Both the position numbers and the translations under genes were made by a program. 64,000 nucleotides of DNA, from contig NC_077227.1 in assembly GCF_027887165.1 (NCBI RefSeq), positions 538,201,389 to 538,265,388 on the forward strand. The letters run 5' to 3'. This DNA is from Monodelphis domestica. Taxonomy: Eukaryota; Chordata; Mammalia; Didelphimorphia; Didelphidae. Shown in pieces: positions 19,801 to 30,839 of the stretch (its first letter is position 1; each line of letters starts with the position of its first letter). The notes beneath the pieces were generated by a model. That model worked only from the letters and a program-made list of their open reading frames with translations. It had not been told where the DNA came from and searched no databases.

Positions 19801-19801
19801 T

Positions 19802-19976
19802 TTTATTTATTTATTTTTACCCTTACTTTCTGTCTAAGTAACAACTCTAAGACAGGAGGGCAAAGGCTAGGCAAACAGGGTTAAGTGACTTCCCCAGGGT
19901 CACAAAGCTAAGAAGTATCTGAGTTCAGATTTGAACCCAAGTCCTCCTGACTCCAGACCAGGCACTCTACTTAAGT
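19802..19976 (-). mobile_element. type A CORE-SINE, antisense
   Basis: 'acccttactttctgtctaag', 'acagggttaagtgacttccc', 'gatttgaacccaagtcctcc'. Confidence 0.88.
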
Positions 19977-19994
19977 TTTTTTAAAGAAAGACAT

Positions 19995-20213
19995 TGTGCT
20001 CATATGTCTAAATATAGGGATGGAAACTGACCTGTGACTTTATTAATGTGTGAATTTCTGAGAAAAGAAACACTTATTAACTTTCTCTGCAACTTATAAT
20101 CTTATAGAATTGCCAAGAGCACCCAAAGTTAGTATGTGACAGAGGACTTGAAACAAGGTCTTCCTGACTTCAAGGCCAGTTTTCTAGTCACATATTATGC
20201 TGCCTCTCAAAGA
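19995..20213 (-). mobile_element. SINE with distinctive 5S/tRNA-unrelated 5' part, antisense
   Basis: 'ctgtgactttattaatgtgt', 'ctctgcaacttataatctta', 'tgacagaggacttgaaacaa', 'ctgacttcaaggccag'. A related copy lies at 51140-51300. Confidence 0.65.
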
Positions 20214-20585
20214 TATAAAGATATTTACAGAATAAATATGTGAGTCAGCAAAAACTTGTTTGACCAGTATAGCCCCAGCCCCCAGGATGCATATATGCTG
20301 AGATTTGACTGATTCAGAGACTGGGCTTTACCCTCCCCAAATGCTTGCTGGGACGGATTTAGAGTTGTTTCCTTGGTCTTTGTCTTTCACTTCTCATTCC
20401 TTATTAGGCAACTCAGGAAATACCTTGATTTCAGTAGTCCAGACTAGCCTACAGCACTGCACCAATAGGGTCAGTCTCCTATTAATGCCCTGTCAGCTCT
20501 TTGTCTAAAATTGGAAGATGCTTATTGGATTCCAAGCCTCTAGTCTACCCATGGATTTGAGGACACTAGGAAAAGGATCTCCCTT
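20214..20585. other. no gene seen
   Basis: Unassigned; weak coding frames without motifs. Confidence 0.4.
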
Positions 20586-20589
20586 TGCT

Positions 20590-21710
20590 AGTCACCATTG
20601 GCATTTGTACAGCCTTTGACACCGTTGGTCACTCTTTCCTCCTTGATACTCTTCCCTCTAGGTTCTTGGGATGTCATTCTCTTCTGGCTTTCCTCTTCCC
20701 TATTTGGCTTCTCCTCCATCTCCTTTGCTAGATCCTCACCTTCTCACTGTAGGTACCCCTCAGTTTTCGTCCTGGGTCCTCTTCTCCTCTCCCATGGACT
20801 CAATGACTTTCTCTCTGCCGATGATTCTCAAGGGTATTTTTCCTCCCCAATTTCTCTGCCAATCACCAATCTTATATCTTCAACTGCCTTTCAGACATAA
20901 CGAATTGGATGTCAAGGAGATAACTTAAACTCAACATGTCCAAAACAGAACTCATTATCTTTCCCCCTAAACATTCCCCACCTCCTACTTTCCCTATTAT
21001 TATATGGGGCAACACCATCTTCCCAGGCCCTCAAGTTTACAACAGAGAAGTTATCTTGGACTTCTCACTCTCTCTCAACTGCACCCCGCCCCATATCCAA
21101 GATATTGCCAAAACCTATTGATTTCACCTTTGCAACATCCCTTGAGTATATCCCCCTTCTCTCCTGACACCTCCACCACTCTACTGCAAGCCCTTCTCAC
21201 TTCACACCTTGTTTATTATAAAGCCTACTGGTGGGTTTGCCTGTCTCAAATCTCTCCCCATTCCTCTTCATCTTCCACTCAGGTGCCAAAGTAATTTTTT
21301 CTTCAGAGCAGGTCATACCACATCACCACTTAATTTAATAAACTCCAGTGGCTTCCTATTGTCTTCAGAAAAAAATACAAAATGTTTTGGTTGAGACATT
21401 CAAAGTTCTCCCATAACCAACTTCACCACCACCTTCTCAGCCTTCTTACAGATTACTCCCCAAAATGTATTCTTCAATCAAGTGATGCTGGCATTCTGGC
21501 TAATACATGAACAAGACACTATGGCTCGGCTCCTAGCATTTTCTGTGATTGTGCCCCATGCCTAGAACATTTTCCTACTTCAACCCTAATTACTGTCCTA
21601 TATGACTTCCTTTTAGGTCCTACCTAAAATCCTACCTTCTACAAAAAGCCTTTCCCAACCCCTCTTACTTCCTTCTATTAATTATTTCCTCTTTATCCTG
21701 TGTACAGCTA
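20590..21710 (+). mobile_element. L2 LINE, reverse transcriptase to 3' region
   Basis: Longest sense L2 here. The frame from 20598 reads 'VQPLTPLVTLSSLILFPLGSW', then 'VFVLGPLLLSH' and 'SADDSQ', matching the L2/CR1 reverse transcriptase with the active-site YADD box as S-A-D-D. Then 'caacatgtccaaaacagaac' and 'actccagtggcttcctattg'. Several frame breaks; not functional. Confidence 0.9.
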
Positions 21711-22005
21711 TCCCTCCCATAATCTTGACTTTCCCCATTACAGTTTTGATATATGGTGGGTCAGCATAAGAAATTAAATGGGAACCTGGGGGGAGTTTTG
21801 CAGAACTCACAGACAACACATAGTTTTAGAAACTCAGAAATGTATATTTAATCCAATGTTTAAAATAAAGTATTATAAATACCTTATGAAAGAAAAAGAA
21901 AAAATTCAAACTTCTTTTCTGGTACAAAGAGAGGACCAAAAAATTTTACTAGAATTTTCCAGATCATTGGGGGACCCTAACCCTCACCATGTGATGGGAT
22001 AACTA
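21711..22005. mobile_element. unclassified ~295-bp insertion within L2
   Basis: Interrupts the L2 3' end. L2 sequence stops at 'cctgtgtacagcta' and resumes at 'tatagcttacattctac'. The flanks 'tacagcta' and 'tatagctt' could be an 8-bp duplication with two changes, which would suit a hAT element. Termini are only weakly complementary. No frame of note. Confidence 0.5.
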
Positions 22006-22165
22006 TATAGCTTACATTCTACATATGTATTTGCATGTTGTCTCCTCCAGAAGGCCCTTAAGAAGAGACTGTCTTTTGCCTCTTTTTTCTAATCTTAGGG
22101 CTCAGCACAGTGCCAAGTACCTAGCAGGAGCTAAATAAATGTTGTTTGCTTATTTGATTGTGCGG
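22006..22165 (+). mobile_element. L2 3' end, continuation
   Basis: 'gtatttgcatgttgtctcct', 'cagcacagtgccaagtacct', 'agctaaataaatg'. Confidence 0.85.
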
Positions 22166-22188
22166 CAATTCTTGTGGAAGAATTCCCT

Positions 22189-22390
22189 CTGCAGGAGATT
22201 ACAAGTCCCAGTAGATTGAGAGTTAGGCCTAGAGATGGGAAATCCTGGGTTCAAATCTGATCTCAGACACTCCCTAGCTATGTGACCTTGGGCAAATCAC
22301 TTAACCCCCATTGCCTAGCCCTTACCACTCTTCTGCCTTGGATTCAATACACAGTATTAATTCTGAGATGGAAAGTAAGGATTTAGAAAA
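22189..22390 (+). mobile_element. type A CORE-SINE
   Basis: 'agattgagagttaggcctag', 'gggttcaaatctgatctcag', 'tagcccttaccactcttctg'. Possible duplication 'aattccctc' at 22180-22188 and 22391-22399. Confidence 0.9.
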
Positions 22391-22509
22391 AATTCCCTCC
22401 CCCTTTGCCCTGAAAAGTATAAAAGAAGTTCAAGGTAGATGGAATGCCCCAGCATCCACGGTAGAATCAGGAAAGTCCTCATGTGAAGGTCACCCTTGAG
22501 TGGAGTCTT

Positions 22510-22960
22510 TTTAAAAATTAATTAATGTTTGTTTGTTTGTTACATTAAAATTCCCAGGTATCTCCCACTTTCTCCTCCCCATAGTAGAGAAAGCATTATT
22601 GAATAAAATGATGCATATGTACATATAAAACTTATAATTTTTCTATGACATCAGTTCTTTTTCTTGAGGTGAACATACTCAAATCATTCTACAAGCAATA
22701 TTTCTCTTGCTGTATATAATGCTCTCTTGGTTCTGCTCATTTTTCTTTCCTGTAAGTTTTTCCATGTTTTTATAAAATTAACCTGTGCATTGTTTCTTAC
22801 AGTACTATTCCATCACAATTGTATGTCACAGCTTGCTAAGCCATTCCCCATTTGATGGTCATTCCCCAAGGTTCCAGTTCCCCATCATCACAAAGAAAGC
22901 CTCTATAAATTCTCTAGAATTTCATCCTCCCTCCTCCCTCTTCAGTCACCCTCAGAAACA
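22510..22960 (-). mobile_element. L1-like 3' end, antisense, old subfamily
   Basis: Tail 'tgtttgtttgttacattaaa', then 'ttggttctgctcatttttct', 'cattgtttcttacagtacta', 'aagccattccccatttgatg'. Confidence 0.75.
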
Positions 22961-22974
22961 AACCTGATACACGA

Positions 22975-23345
22975 GGCAAAGATGGAAAGGGAGAACAATC
23001 CAGGTATGGAGGATAGTCAATGCAAAGACACAGAAATGGGAAATCCAATGTGCATGAGAAACAACTAGAAATCCAGTTTCATTAGCACATAGAATGTAGG
23101 AAAGGGAACAGTATTTGACAAAGTGGGAAAGGTAGGCTAGTACCCCGGTGCGAAAGAGACATCCTATTTTATCCTAGAGACAATAGTAAGCTACTAGAGT
23201 TTGTTCCATAGAGGAATGCCATGGTCAGGGTGTACTTCAGAATTATCTGAATGGATCAGAACGGGAGGGACTTGAAGCAGGGAGACCGGCTAGGAGCTCA
23301 CTGCAGTTTAGGTGAGAGAGGATGAAGGTCTAAACTAAAATGGCA
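22975..23345 (-). mobile_element. L2 fragment, antisense
   Basis: 'caatgcaaagacacagaaat', 'gggaaaggtaggctag', 'tattttatcctagagacaat', 'gacttgaagcagggagacc'. Confidence 0.8.
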
Positions 23346-23392
23346 ACTGGGTGAGTAAAGAGAAGGAAATGGATACCTATGCTTCACTTATC

Positions 23393-23545
23393 ATGGCCTA
23401 AATTACATTTGTTTTTTGGCTACCATATTAAACTCCTGGTTTATATGAACTTGCAGCCCACCAAAAATACTCAGGTCTTTTTCACACAAACTGTTGTGTA
23501 GCCATACCCCAGCCCACCTTCCTCTACCTTTGAGCATAACCACTT
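23393..23545 (-). mobile_element. CR1/L3-like LINE fragment
   Basis: 'ttttttggctaccatattaa', 'gaacttgcagcccaccaaaa', 'tcacacaaactgttgtgtag', from the same family as 19175-19690, a more 5' part. Confidence 0.6.
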
Positions 23546-23574
23546 TGAAGCTGATTTGTTGTTCTCTAAGTTCA

Positions 23575-23784
23575 CCACATCCCCTTCTCTGTGAATGGAT
23601 ACCCTAACCATTGCCTCTCATAGATCACCTCCTTGAGAAAGCCTTGCTTGATATCCCAATTGTTCCTCCTCCCTCTTAAAATTCTGTATTTACTCTGCAT
23701 GAATATTGTATTTCCCTAATACAGTGTAAGCTCATTGAGAACAAGGGTTTTATTGTTGTCTTTGTATCCCCAGTGCCTTGCATA
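23575..23784 (+). mobile_element. L2 3' end, left part
   Basis: 'gagaaagccttgcttgatat', 'taatacagtgtaagctcatt', 'gtatccccagtgccttgcat'. Split by the unnamed repeat and resumes at 24350. Confidence 0.85.
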
Positions 23785-24349
23785 TAGTCATTGTTCATCG
23801 TTCATTCTGAAAGAAGACCAATGACATCACAAGAGGGGATGTCTGGACTTGCCTGAGTTGGATTTTAGTGGGGCAGAATTGCACAAACTCATCAGACTCA
23901 CTCTCTCTTCCAGAATCATTAGGGCAAGACAAAAGTCAAGATGACTGGCAAATGGCCCAAGATGCAGTGGGTGACCTTGGCTTCTTCAATGGCTAACCAA
24001 GCTCTAAGTGTTCCTCCCCAATGCCTGTATCAATCACCTGCGTGGCCATTGGAGAAAATCGTTTTCATCTACCCATTCTGCCAGGGAAAGTCTTCATATG
24101 CTTAGGGTAGACATCCCCCTAACTTAGCCACAAGTCTGAGACCTGTTGGTTACCTTCAACCTGGCTTAGCCCAACTGCCACCATGATTTTTCCAGGGTGT
24201 AGCCTGCTGTGCATGCCGCAACCTCTCGGAACCACAGGTGAGAGTTAGGTGAATAGGTGAAATACCAAAGGTAGATGAGCAGCTCTGAAAAGAGCTCAGC
24301 AAACTCTCACGCCAGAGGTATTAGTCCTCCCTGAACACTCTGGATGTCC
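23785..24349 (+). repeat. unnamed ~565-bp interspersed repeat, copy 2
   Basis: Inserted in an L2 3' end with a perfect 9-bp duplication 'ccttgcata' (23776-23784, 24350-24358), which fixes its ends. Collinear with copy 1 at 16788-17333. No poly-A tail, no coding frame shared by both copies, and no TG...CA ends. Confidence 0.9.
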
Positions 24350-24405
24350 CCTTGCATACAATAAGTACATAATAAATGCTTAATTTTGAATTTTGTTGAA
24401 TTGGT
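24350..24405 (+). mobile_element. L2 3' end, right part
   Basis: 'ataagtacataataaatgct', the terminal L2 bases. Confidence 0.8.
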
Positions 24406-24789
24406 TTTTATTTCACTTTGTTTATAATCATACTTTATATATTTGCATGTAGTCATATGAAGTCACAAGTTTTAGACTTAAGACTCTCTTCTTGAATACT
24501 GTCTTTTGTGAATTACTCATCCTCTCTTCTGTTATTCTTACTCCACTGTATTTATTGTACCTGTTATACTTTTTATGGGCTCTGGCTTGGTAGATTTATA
24601 TGGGCAGCATTTTCCTTTCCCCTTCATTCTCAGTTTAAAGCCCCCATAATGCCCTAGAAATATATTTTTTTCTTCCCTCATTAGGTATAATCTAACTGTA
24701 GCCAAAGGAACATTGTCCCTATATCTAATTTCTGATTGAAAAAAATCACTAGATTGTAGATTAAAAGCTAAAAGGAACTTCTGAATAAA
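24406..24789. other. no gene seen
   Basis: A/T-rich unassigned sequence. Confidence 0.4.
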
Positions 24790-25095
24790 TCTCTACTCCC
24801 TTATTCTCAAGCAAAAACTGGGATCCACCACCATAGAAGAAACTGATGGAGAAGGAATGCAGATTGAAGCATACCATTCTTCACTTTATTTCTGCCATGA
24901 ACTTTTCTCTAGTGTAAGGGATATGTGTCTTCTTTCACATGATGAACATGAAAATACCTATTGTATGATAGCACATATACAACCTATAGAATATTACCTG
25001 CCATCTTGGAAAGGGAGGATAGGTAAAAGGGAAAGAGAGAACATGGAACACAAAATGTCAGAAAATGATTATTAAAAATTATATCACCATGTTAA
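24790..25095 (+). mobile_element. L1-like 3' UTR, old subfamily
   Basis: 'aggaatgcagattgaagcat', 'ttctttcacatgatgaacat', 'atgatagcacatatacaacc', 'cctgccatcttggaaaggga' and an A-rich end. The 72-codon frame here is not a gene. Confidence 0.75.
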
Positions 25096-25132
25096 AAAAA
25101 AACCTGAAAAAGAAAAAAGAAAGGAAAAGAGA

Positions 25133-25232
25133 TTGTGGCTCAGTACCCAAGTAGAAGGTGGCAAAGACAGAATTTGAACCCAGATCCTCTGACTTCAAAA
25201 CTAATGCTTTTTCTGTTATGCCGCATTCAAAT
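25133..25232 (-). mobile_element. type C CORE-SINE, antisense
   Basis: 'cagaatttgaacccagatcc' and 'tctgacttcaaaactaatgc'. Confidence 0.7.
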
Positions 25233-25444
25233 CATGTTCTTAGGAACCATCTTCTTAAATAACTGTACACTTCCCAAATCTTCCTTTCTTTTCAGAATTC
25301 CCTACTTTTAGTTAGCAGTAACATTTGTAATACTTCCTTATAGTGAGAATGAGTTCTTGTACCTTAATAAGATAGGAAGAATAAGTTTCTCAATTTAGCA
25401 TAACTGATTCCATTTTGTTTTAAGCCTTCATTGTGGAAACGAGC

Positions 25445-25640
25445 TTTTTTTAATTAAATCTTTTTTGCCAATTACATGTAATAACAAATTTCCACCCAAG
25501 TTTTTCTAAGTTACATGATCGAACTTATGCCCCTTCCTCCTTTCCCTTCACCCTCCTGATGCTAGCAGATAATTCGATCTGAGTTATATATGTATTATCA
25601 TGTAAAACAGAAAATGAGCTATTTTGTATGAGTTACCTTT
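25445..25640 (-). mobile_element. L1-like 3' tail, antisense
   Basis: 'gccaattacatgtaataaca', 'tgatgctagcagataattcg', 'tatgtattatcatgtaaaac', matching 42.93-43.10 kb and, in sense, 28.1-28.36 kb. Confidence 0.75.
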
Positions 25641-25649
25641 CTATAAGTT

Positions 25650-26110
25650 TTCTCAATAACAAGATAAGCCCTTGTGTGGTATGATATAATAGACAACATA
25701 TGGATGTTCTTAAATCTCTGGTAAGCTAAGGAGGCCTACCAATACGAAAGACCACCAATAGAAAAATATTACAAACACTTTTGCAGCAGTCCATGTAACG
25801 AACTTCTAATTAAATTACATGGTAAACAATTTAGGAACACCCACAACTAGAACTATGAGAAATCTATTCGGCCTATTCCTAGCGTGTGACTAGGACTGAC
25901 TCCTATGTTCTCTCAGCTTCCCTTGAGGATACAGTTGATTGACAGAGTCTTAGCAGATGACCACTTTGGAGAGAGACACGATCTCTTGTTTGAAAGAAGT
26001 TTATCAGAACCTCTAAGATTCAGATTATTGTTTTGTTCTTAGAGAAGAGTATTATTTGCGCCTTTAGATTAATAAAGTTTACTCGTGTTGAGGAATATGT
26101 TTAATTAGTG
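25650..26110 (+). mobile_element. possible LTR (weak)
   Basis: Ends with 'gattaataaagtttactcgt', a polyadenylation context often seen near LTR ends. Nothing else confirms it. Confidence 0.2.
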
Positions 26111-27400
26111 TTTCCATTGCACTAATTAGCATACATAATGGTAAGTTGGTTAAAAATGTGTATTATGTATGCAAATCCAAAAGATCTTCAGTTTTTGCCT
26201 GGATATCATAAATCATTAGCCATATTTTCCAGGTCTCTCCTATCATGTGTTCCCCTAGATCACATCAGAAGTGGGTGATAGTGATCTCATTTGATATTTC
26301 TTGCCGTGTTCCAGATAGATGCTCAGGGAACTCTGTTGTATATGTCACTACCCATCTCAGTAGTCCTTAGCAGCCTCTCACCAACCATTCTCACTTCTCT
26401 CTGCCTTTTACCATTGAGATTTGTCATCTGTTGGAACCTGTGTCTCTAGACTGTAATATTTCTCAGCCTAGGAAAATGCTTCCTCCTTTGAGGGTCCTAA
26501 TTTTTCCTCTATGGGAAGAGCCCCATCATGTTCAAGGGTAGGGGGGGCTTTCTTTCTTTTTCTTTGTTGCATTCTTCCATCTTCCTGTCTTTTGACACAG
26601 ATTTGGGTTTTCCTCTCCCTCTTTATATTATTTTTCTTCTCTGTTGCTTTCTTCATTCACTTCTGTTTTTCCAAAGATCCTGTTAGTCTGATAATGGATA
26701 CTCCTCCAACCTGCTTACTTTATCTCTAGAAAGAAGACCACCTTGCATTTTGGACAATCATAGGTATAAGTTGGCACTGAGACAAAGACAGAGTACTCTC
26801 TTCAGGACCCTGCAAAATTGGCCTTTGCCGATCCACATTTGCTTTAAAGCCAAGTCATTATTTCTTTGTCTCCTGAAGGATACTTCTTCTGGATAACCCA
26901 CAAGGCTAACTCTTGTGGCAAACTGAGTGCCACCTGTTCATGACAACACCTGGGGTCAGTTGCTGGGGACTTTTGAGCAAGATTTAATTTATTTATGGTG
27001 GTCTTCTGCCTTTTCTCCAAATAGGAAGATGCTATCTGCTCAGCTCCCTTTATATGTCAATTAGCACAAAACCAGTCAAGCCCTAAGCAAACAGATGCCC
27101 AGATCCAATTACAAGCAAGAATCTCTCTAATTAAGCCTAATTACCCACCTTGTTTCTCCTTTGCTGCTGAGCTCCAGATAACTCCTTGATCCTATGATCC
27201 TGTTTCATCCCTTGTTATAAGGATTCCTATCACATTGGTTCCCCTCTAACAAGAGCAATAATCACTATTTAAATTAATCAGCTTCCAACCTGGAGAGCAG
27301 GCTTTAGTGGAGAGCCACAGGGCTTTGTGATTATCCTGACTGTGGTATTCAAGTACCTCCATAAAATGACTTCAACCTACCAGCTCTCTCTGCCTTACTC
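26111..27400. other. repeat-poor block, no gene seen
   Basis: About 1.3 kb with no SINE or LINE signature. 26990-27290 holds several homeodomain-type cores ('tctaattaagcctaattacc', 'caattagcac', 'aaattaatcagc'). 26550-26680 is pyrimidine-rich, which explains the open frames there. Could be a non-coding regulatory element. Confidence 0.35.
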
Positions 27401-27404
27401 CCCT

Positions 27405-27870
27405 CCCACTCGAGTGCTCTACATTGGAGTCAAGCTGCTCTAACGTCTATTCCCCATTGCCATCCTTCCTTCTATCTCTATGCCTTTGCTCATGCTGTCC
27501 CCTGTGCATTAGACCCGGCCCTCACCACTCTCACAGGCTGAAATTCCTTTTCCTTCCTTTAATACCCCATTTCAAATCTTACCTCTTCCTGGAACCACTC
27601 CAACCCTCACACACTTCCAAGTGAGGATGATTGTGGCTCCCTGAATTTCTCATAGCACTTGTCTATCTCTCCTTGCCCTTCCACATTAAACCTTGTATCA
27701 CACCTATTTGTCTACATGTCAGGTCCCTTCCTTATTGAACTGCAACCTCCTTGAGGTCAGGACCTGTGCCATTCCCCCCACCCCCCATCTTTGTCTCCCC
27801 TGTGCCTAGAACAAGATCTCTTACATGTGCGGATGCTTAGTGCATGTTTAAGTGAATGCAGTTGGAAAGA
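27405..27870 (+). mobile_element. L2 3' region
   Basis: 'tgcctttgctcatgctgtcc', 'gaaattccttttccttcctt', 'tccttgaggtcaggacctgt', 'ctcccctgtgcctagaacaa'. The 66-codon frame is part of it. Confidence 0.85.
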
Positions 27871-27949
27871 GCCCTGGACCTAGAGAAGAGGAAAGCCTAG
27901 GGAGCTATATAAACTTAGAGTTAAATAGTTTTAGCTTTTCACAGTAATA

Positions 27950-28360
27950 GCAATATTATGGAATGATCAACCATGAAACACTTAGCTACTCTCAGCAATA
28001 AAATGATCCAGGATACTTCTGAGAAACTTATGACAGAGAAAGAACTGTCAGAGTAGGAATGCAGATAAAAGCATGTAATTTTTCACTTTAGTTTATTTGG
28101 GTTTTTGTTGGGGGGGTTGGGTTTTATATGATCATTATCTTATAAAAATGAAAAACATGGAAAAATGTTTTGCATGATAATACATGTAGAACCCAGATCA
28201 AACTCCTTATCATCTCCAGGAAGGGTGAGGGATGGGAGTGAGGAAGACAGTTTGGAACATATAACTTTAGAAAACTTATGTGGAAAATTGTCATTACATG
28301 TAATTGGTAAAATAAAATATCTTTACCAAAAAAAAATGTTTTTAACTTTTCAGAAAGTTG
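27950..28360 (+). mobile_element. L1-like 3' UTR, old subfamily
   Basis: 'gaatgatcaaccatgaaaca', 'gcaataaaatgatccaggat', 'aatgttttgcatgataatac', 'gtcattacatgtaattggta', then an A-rich end. Confidence 0.75.
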
Positions 28361-28455
28361 CCTGCAGCACAGAGAAATTAAGTGACTTGTCACCAAAACA
28401 TTAAAGGTTGAACACAGGTCTCCACAACTCTATGTCCAAGATACTGTCTCCTATG
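28361..28455 (-). mobile_element. type C CORE-SINE, antisense
   Basis: 'gcacagagaaattaagtgac', 'ggttgaacacaggtctccac'. Confidence 0.65.
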
Positions 28456-28457
28456 AC

Positions 28458-28592
28458 ACTTCACCCCTCTGTAAAATGGTGTTAAAAATAATTTAAACTC
28501 CTAAATCATAGAGATATTGGGAGTAAAGTACTTGTTAGGAAGCCTTTAAGCACGACATATATTTCAGTTGTTATTATCATCACAATCATCAT
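28458..28592 (+). mobile_element. type C CORE-SINE 3' half
   Basis: 'cccctctgtaaaatggtgtt' and 'gttgttattatcatcaca' with a degenerate middle. Confidence 0.6.
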
Positions 28593-29105
28593 CAAGTTTG
28601 TATTGAGGGGTTCATTCTCAAAAAGATCTAAAAGAGGGAAATATTGAATAATTGGGAGGGGACCTGAATTAATAATCAACCAAGAAGACACCAATAACTG
28701 CAAACCTATGTACTAGTTTCTAATTTCTATTGCAAATCACATCTTCATGATTTGCCCCAAAGTGCTGTGGAAGAGAGAATTTGCAATGTGTGCAAAGGAC
28801 ATCATCTGTCAATAAAAAGGCGTTGCCTTTACAGTTACAGTGCAGAGAATGCAAGGGCTTGCTATGCATGTTGCTAACTATTTTTTTTAAGTATTCAATA
28901 ATAAAGAGAAACATTAAACTTTATACATAAAATGTTTCTCATTCATATATTAAGATCATAAAAGTTTTCTTGAAAGTGATAACACCAAAGATAACTTTAC
29001 TCAACAATCTTTTTGTAACCTGGTTATAGACTGATTTCAGAAAAAGTTCTGAAATCTACATGAATTCTGGGGATTGTAGGGCTAATCAGACAGCTTCTAA
29101 TTCTG
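28593..29105. other. no gene confirmed
   Basis: A 64-codon minus frame (28720-28914) is Cys/His-rich near its middle ('HSLHCNCKGNAFLLTDDVLC', then 'THCKFSLPQ') but matches no zinc-binding family I know and lacks flanking support. Confidence 0.35.
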
Positions 29106-29538
29106 TGTCAAGGGGTAGTGTTATGAATAAAAATTAGTCTTGGAGACTTTATACTAAATTTGTAAGAGAGAAAGAGAGGGTAAAAAAAGTTTCCAGTCTT
29201 CCTAACTTAAAAAAAGATCAGGTCCTAGACTCCAACCCAGGGTGGTCCCTTTATGCTGCCACTTGCCAGAGATGGCTACAGAGATAAGAGCCACTGGGAC
29301 AACTTGGAGAATGGCCAAGAAAGCAAGACCAGAGAGAGGGACTGTAGTCAAGGAGCCAGGGAGCTCCTGCACTGGCTTTTCAAACTTAGTCTCAGCCCTT
29401 CCATTGGCCCCCAGCTCCCATACATCATATCTCCACACTGGCAGACATGTGAGTCTGTGAGTCCTCTATCCATGCCATTGGGGTGAGTCTTCTGGAATTG
29501 GACTAGGTTGGAGGTCCCCCAGATATTTAATTCTCACA
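29106..29538 (+). mobile_element. probable solo LTR (unassigned ERV)
   Basis: 433 bp bounded by TG (29106) and CA (29538). Passages such as 'cagggtggtccctttatgct' and 'cccatacatcatatctccac' resemble a marsupial LTR family. No internal retroviral region adjoins it. Frames in it are not coding. Age probably old. Confidence 0.45.
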
Positions 29539-29709
29539 GTAGAAAAATACTGTCTTTCTGGGGCTATAGAATTCTCAGAATTCATAGTTAAATTTCAGAA
29601 TGTTATTTCTGCTCATAGGGAAATCAATTTGTTACTTAGTTTACAGTCTGATTATCAACTATAAATAAGGAAATATATAAGAAACTGATTTTAATTTATA
29701 AGAATAAGA

Positions 29710-30565
29710 GGAATTCCCCAACTGCTAAATTATCAAAAGATATGAGCAAGCAGTTCCCAAGGGAAAGAACCCAAGAGATCTATAGCCATATTTTTTAAAT
29801 GTTCCAAGTTGTTAGTAATTAGAGAAATGCAAATTAAGCAAACAGAGGTTCAACTTCATGCCCATCATATTGGCAAAGTGGACAAAGAAAGAAAATGACA
29901 AATATTGAGGGGCTATTTGAAAACAGGCACATTGATGCACTGATTGCGGGTGTGTGAACTACTCCAGCTATTCTGGAAAGCAAATAGGAACTATGCCAGG
30001 AATGACTAAACTATGCATGCTCTTTGACCCAGGGATACCACTTGTAGGCCTATTCCAACAAGCATCAAAGCAAGAGGGAAAGGTCACATATGCATAAATA
30101 TATTACAGCAGTTCTTTTGAAGTGTCAAAGAACTGAAAACCAACAGAGTGCCCATTAGTTGTGAAATGTCTGAACAAAATATGGAATTTGACTATAATAG
30201 AATTCTACACCTTGAGAAATGAAGAAAGATCTTATTTCAGAGAAACATGAAAAGATTTGTATGAACTGAAGCAGAATAAAACCAGTGCAAATTTTTATAA
30301 CATCAATATTCTAAAAATGAATAATTCTGAAAGATTTAAGAATTCTGATCAATGCCATGATCATCCATGGTTGCCCAAGGATGAAAAATGCTGCCCACTT
30401 CCTGACAGAGAAGTGATGGACAATATATGCAGAAAGGGCACATTTTTGGATATGGCCAATGTGGGAATTAGTTTTACTTTACTATGACTACTTGTTACTA
30501 GTGGTTTTTGCTCTATTCAGTGGGAGGAGGTAAGAGGGAGAAAAATTATTTTCTTTAAAATTGAA
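29710..30565 (+). mobile_element. L1, ORF2 C-terminus and 3' UTR, old subfamily
   Basis: Reads parallel to the young L1 but far more diverged: 'gttagtaattagagaaatgc', 'aactactccagctattctgg', 'cccattagttgtgaaatgtc', then the 3' UTR with 'gagaagtgatggacaatata' and 'ggatatggccaatgtgggaa'. A type A SINE is inserted near its tail. Confidence 0.85.
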
Positions 30566-30784
30566 GGGGGCAGCTGGGTAGCTCAGTGGATGGAGAACCA
30601 GGCCTAGAGATGGGAGGTCCTAGGTTCAAACCTGGCCTCAGACACTTCCCAGTTGTGTGACTCTGGGCAAGTCACTTGACCCCCCATTGCCTAGCCCTTA
30701 CCACTCTTCTGCCTTGCAGCCAATACACAGTATTGACTCCAAGACGGAAGGTAAGGGTTTTAAAATAAATAAATAAATAAAATA
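30566..30784 (+). mobile_element. type A CORE-SINE, full length
   Basis: Best-preserved copy: 'gggggcagctgggtagctca', 'ggttcaaacctggcctcaga', 'gtgactctgggcaagtcact', 'gaaggtaagggttttaaaat', (AAAT)n tail. Flanked by a 10-bp duplication 'taaaattgaa' (30556-30565, 30785-30794). Confidence 0.95.
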
Positions 30785-30839
30785 AAATAAAATTGAAAAG
30801 ATAAATTAATAAGAACAAAAAAAAAAGGAAAATCAAAAT

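Noticed and set aside
20598-21294. Overlapping plus-strand frames of 60-100 codons
   Set aside because: Decayed L2 ORF2 and 3' region.
28720-28914. Cys/His-containing minus-strand frame, possible zinc-binding protein
   Set aside because: Spacing fits no known zinc-finger pattern, and there is no start context, splice site or neighbour to support it.
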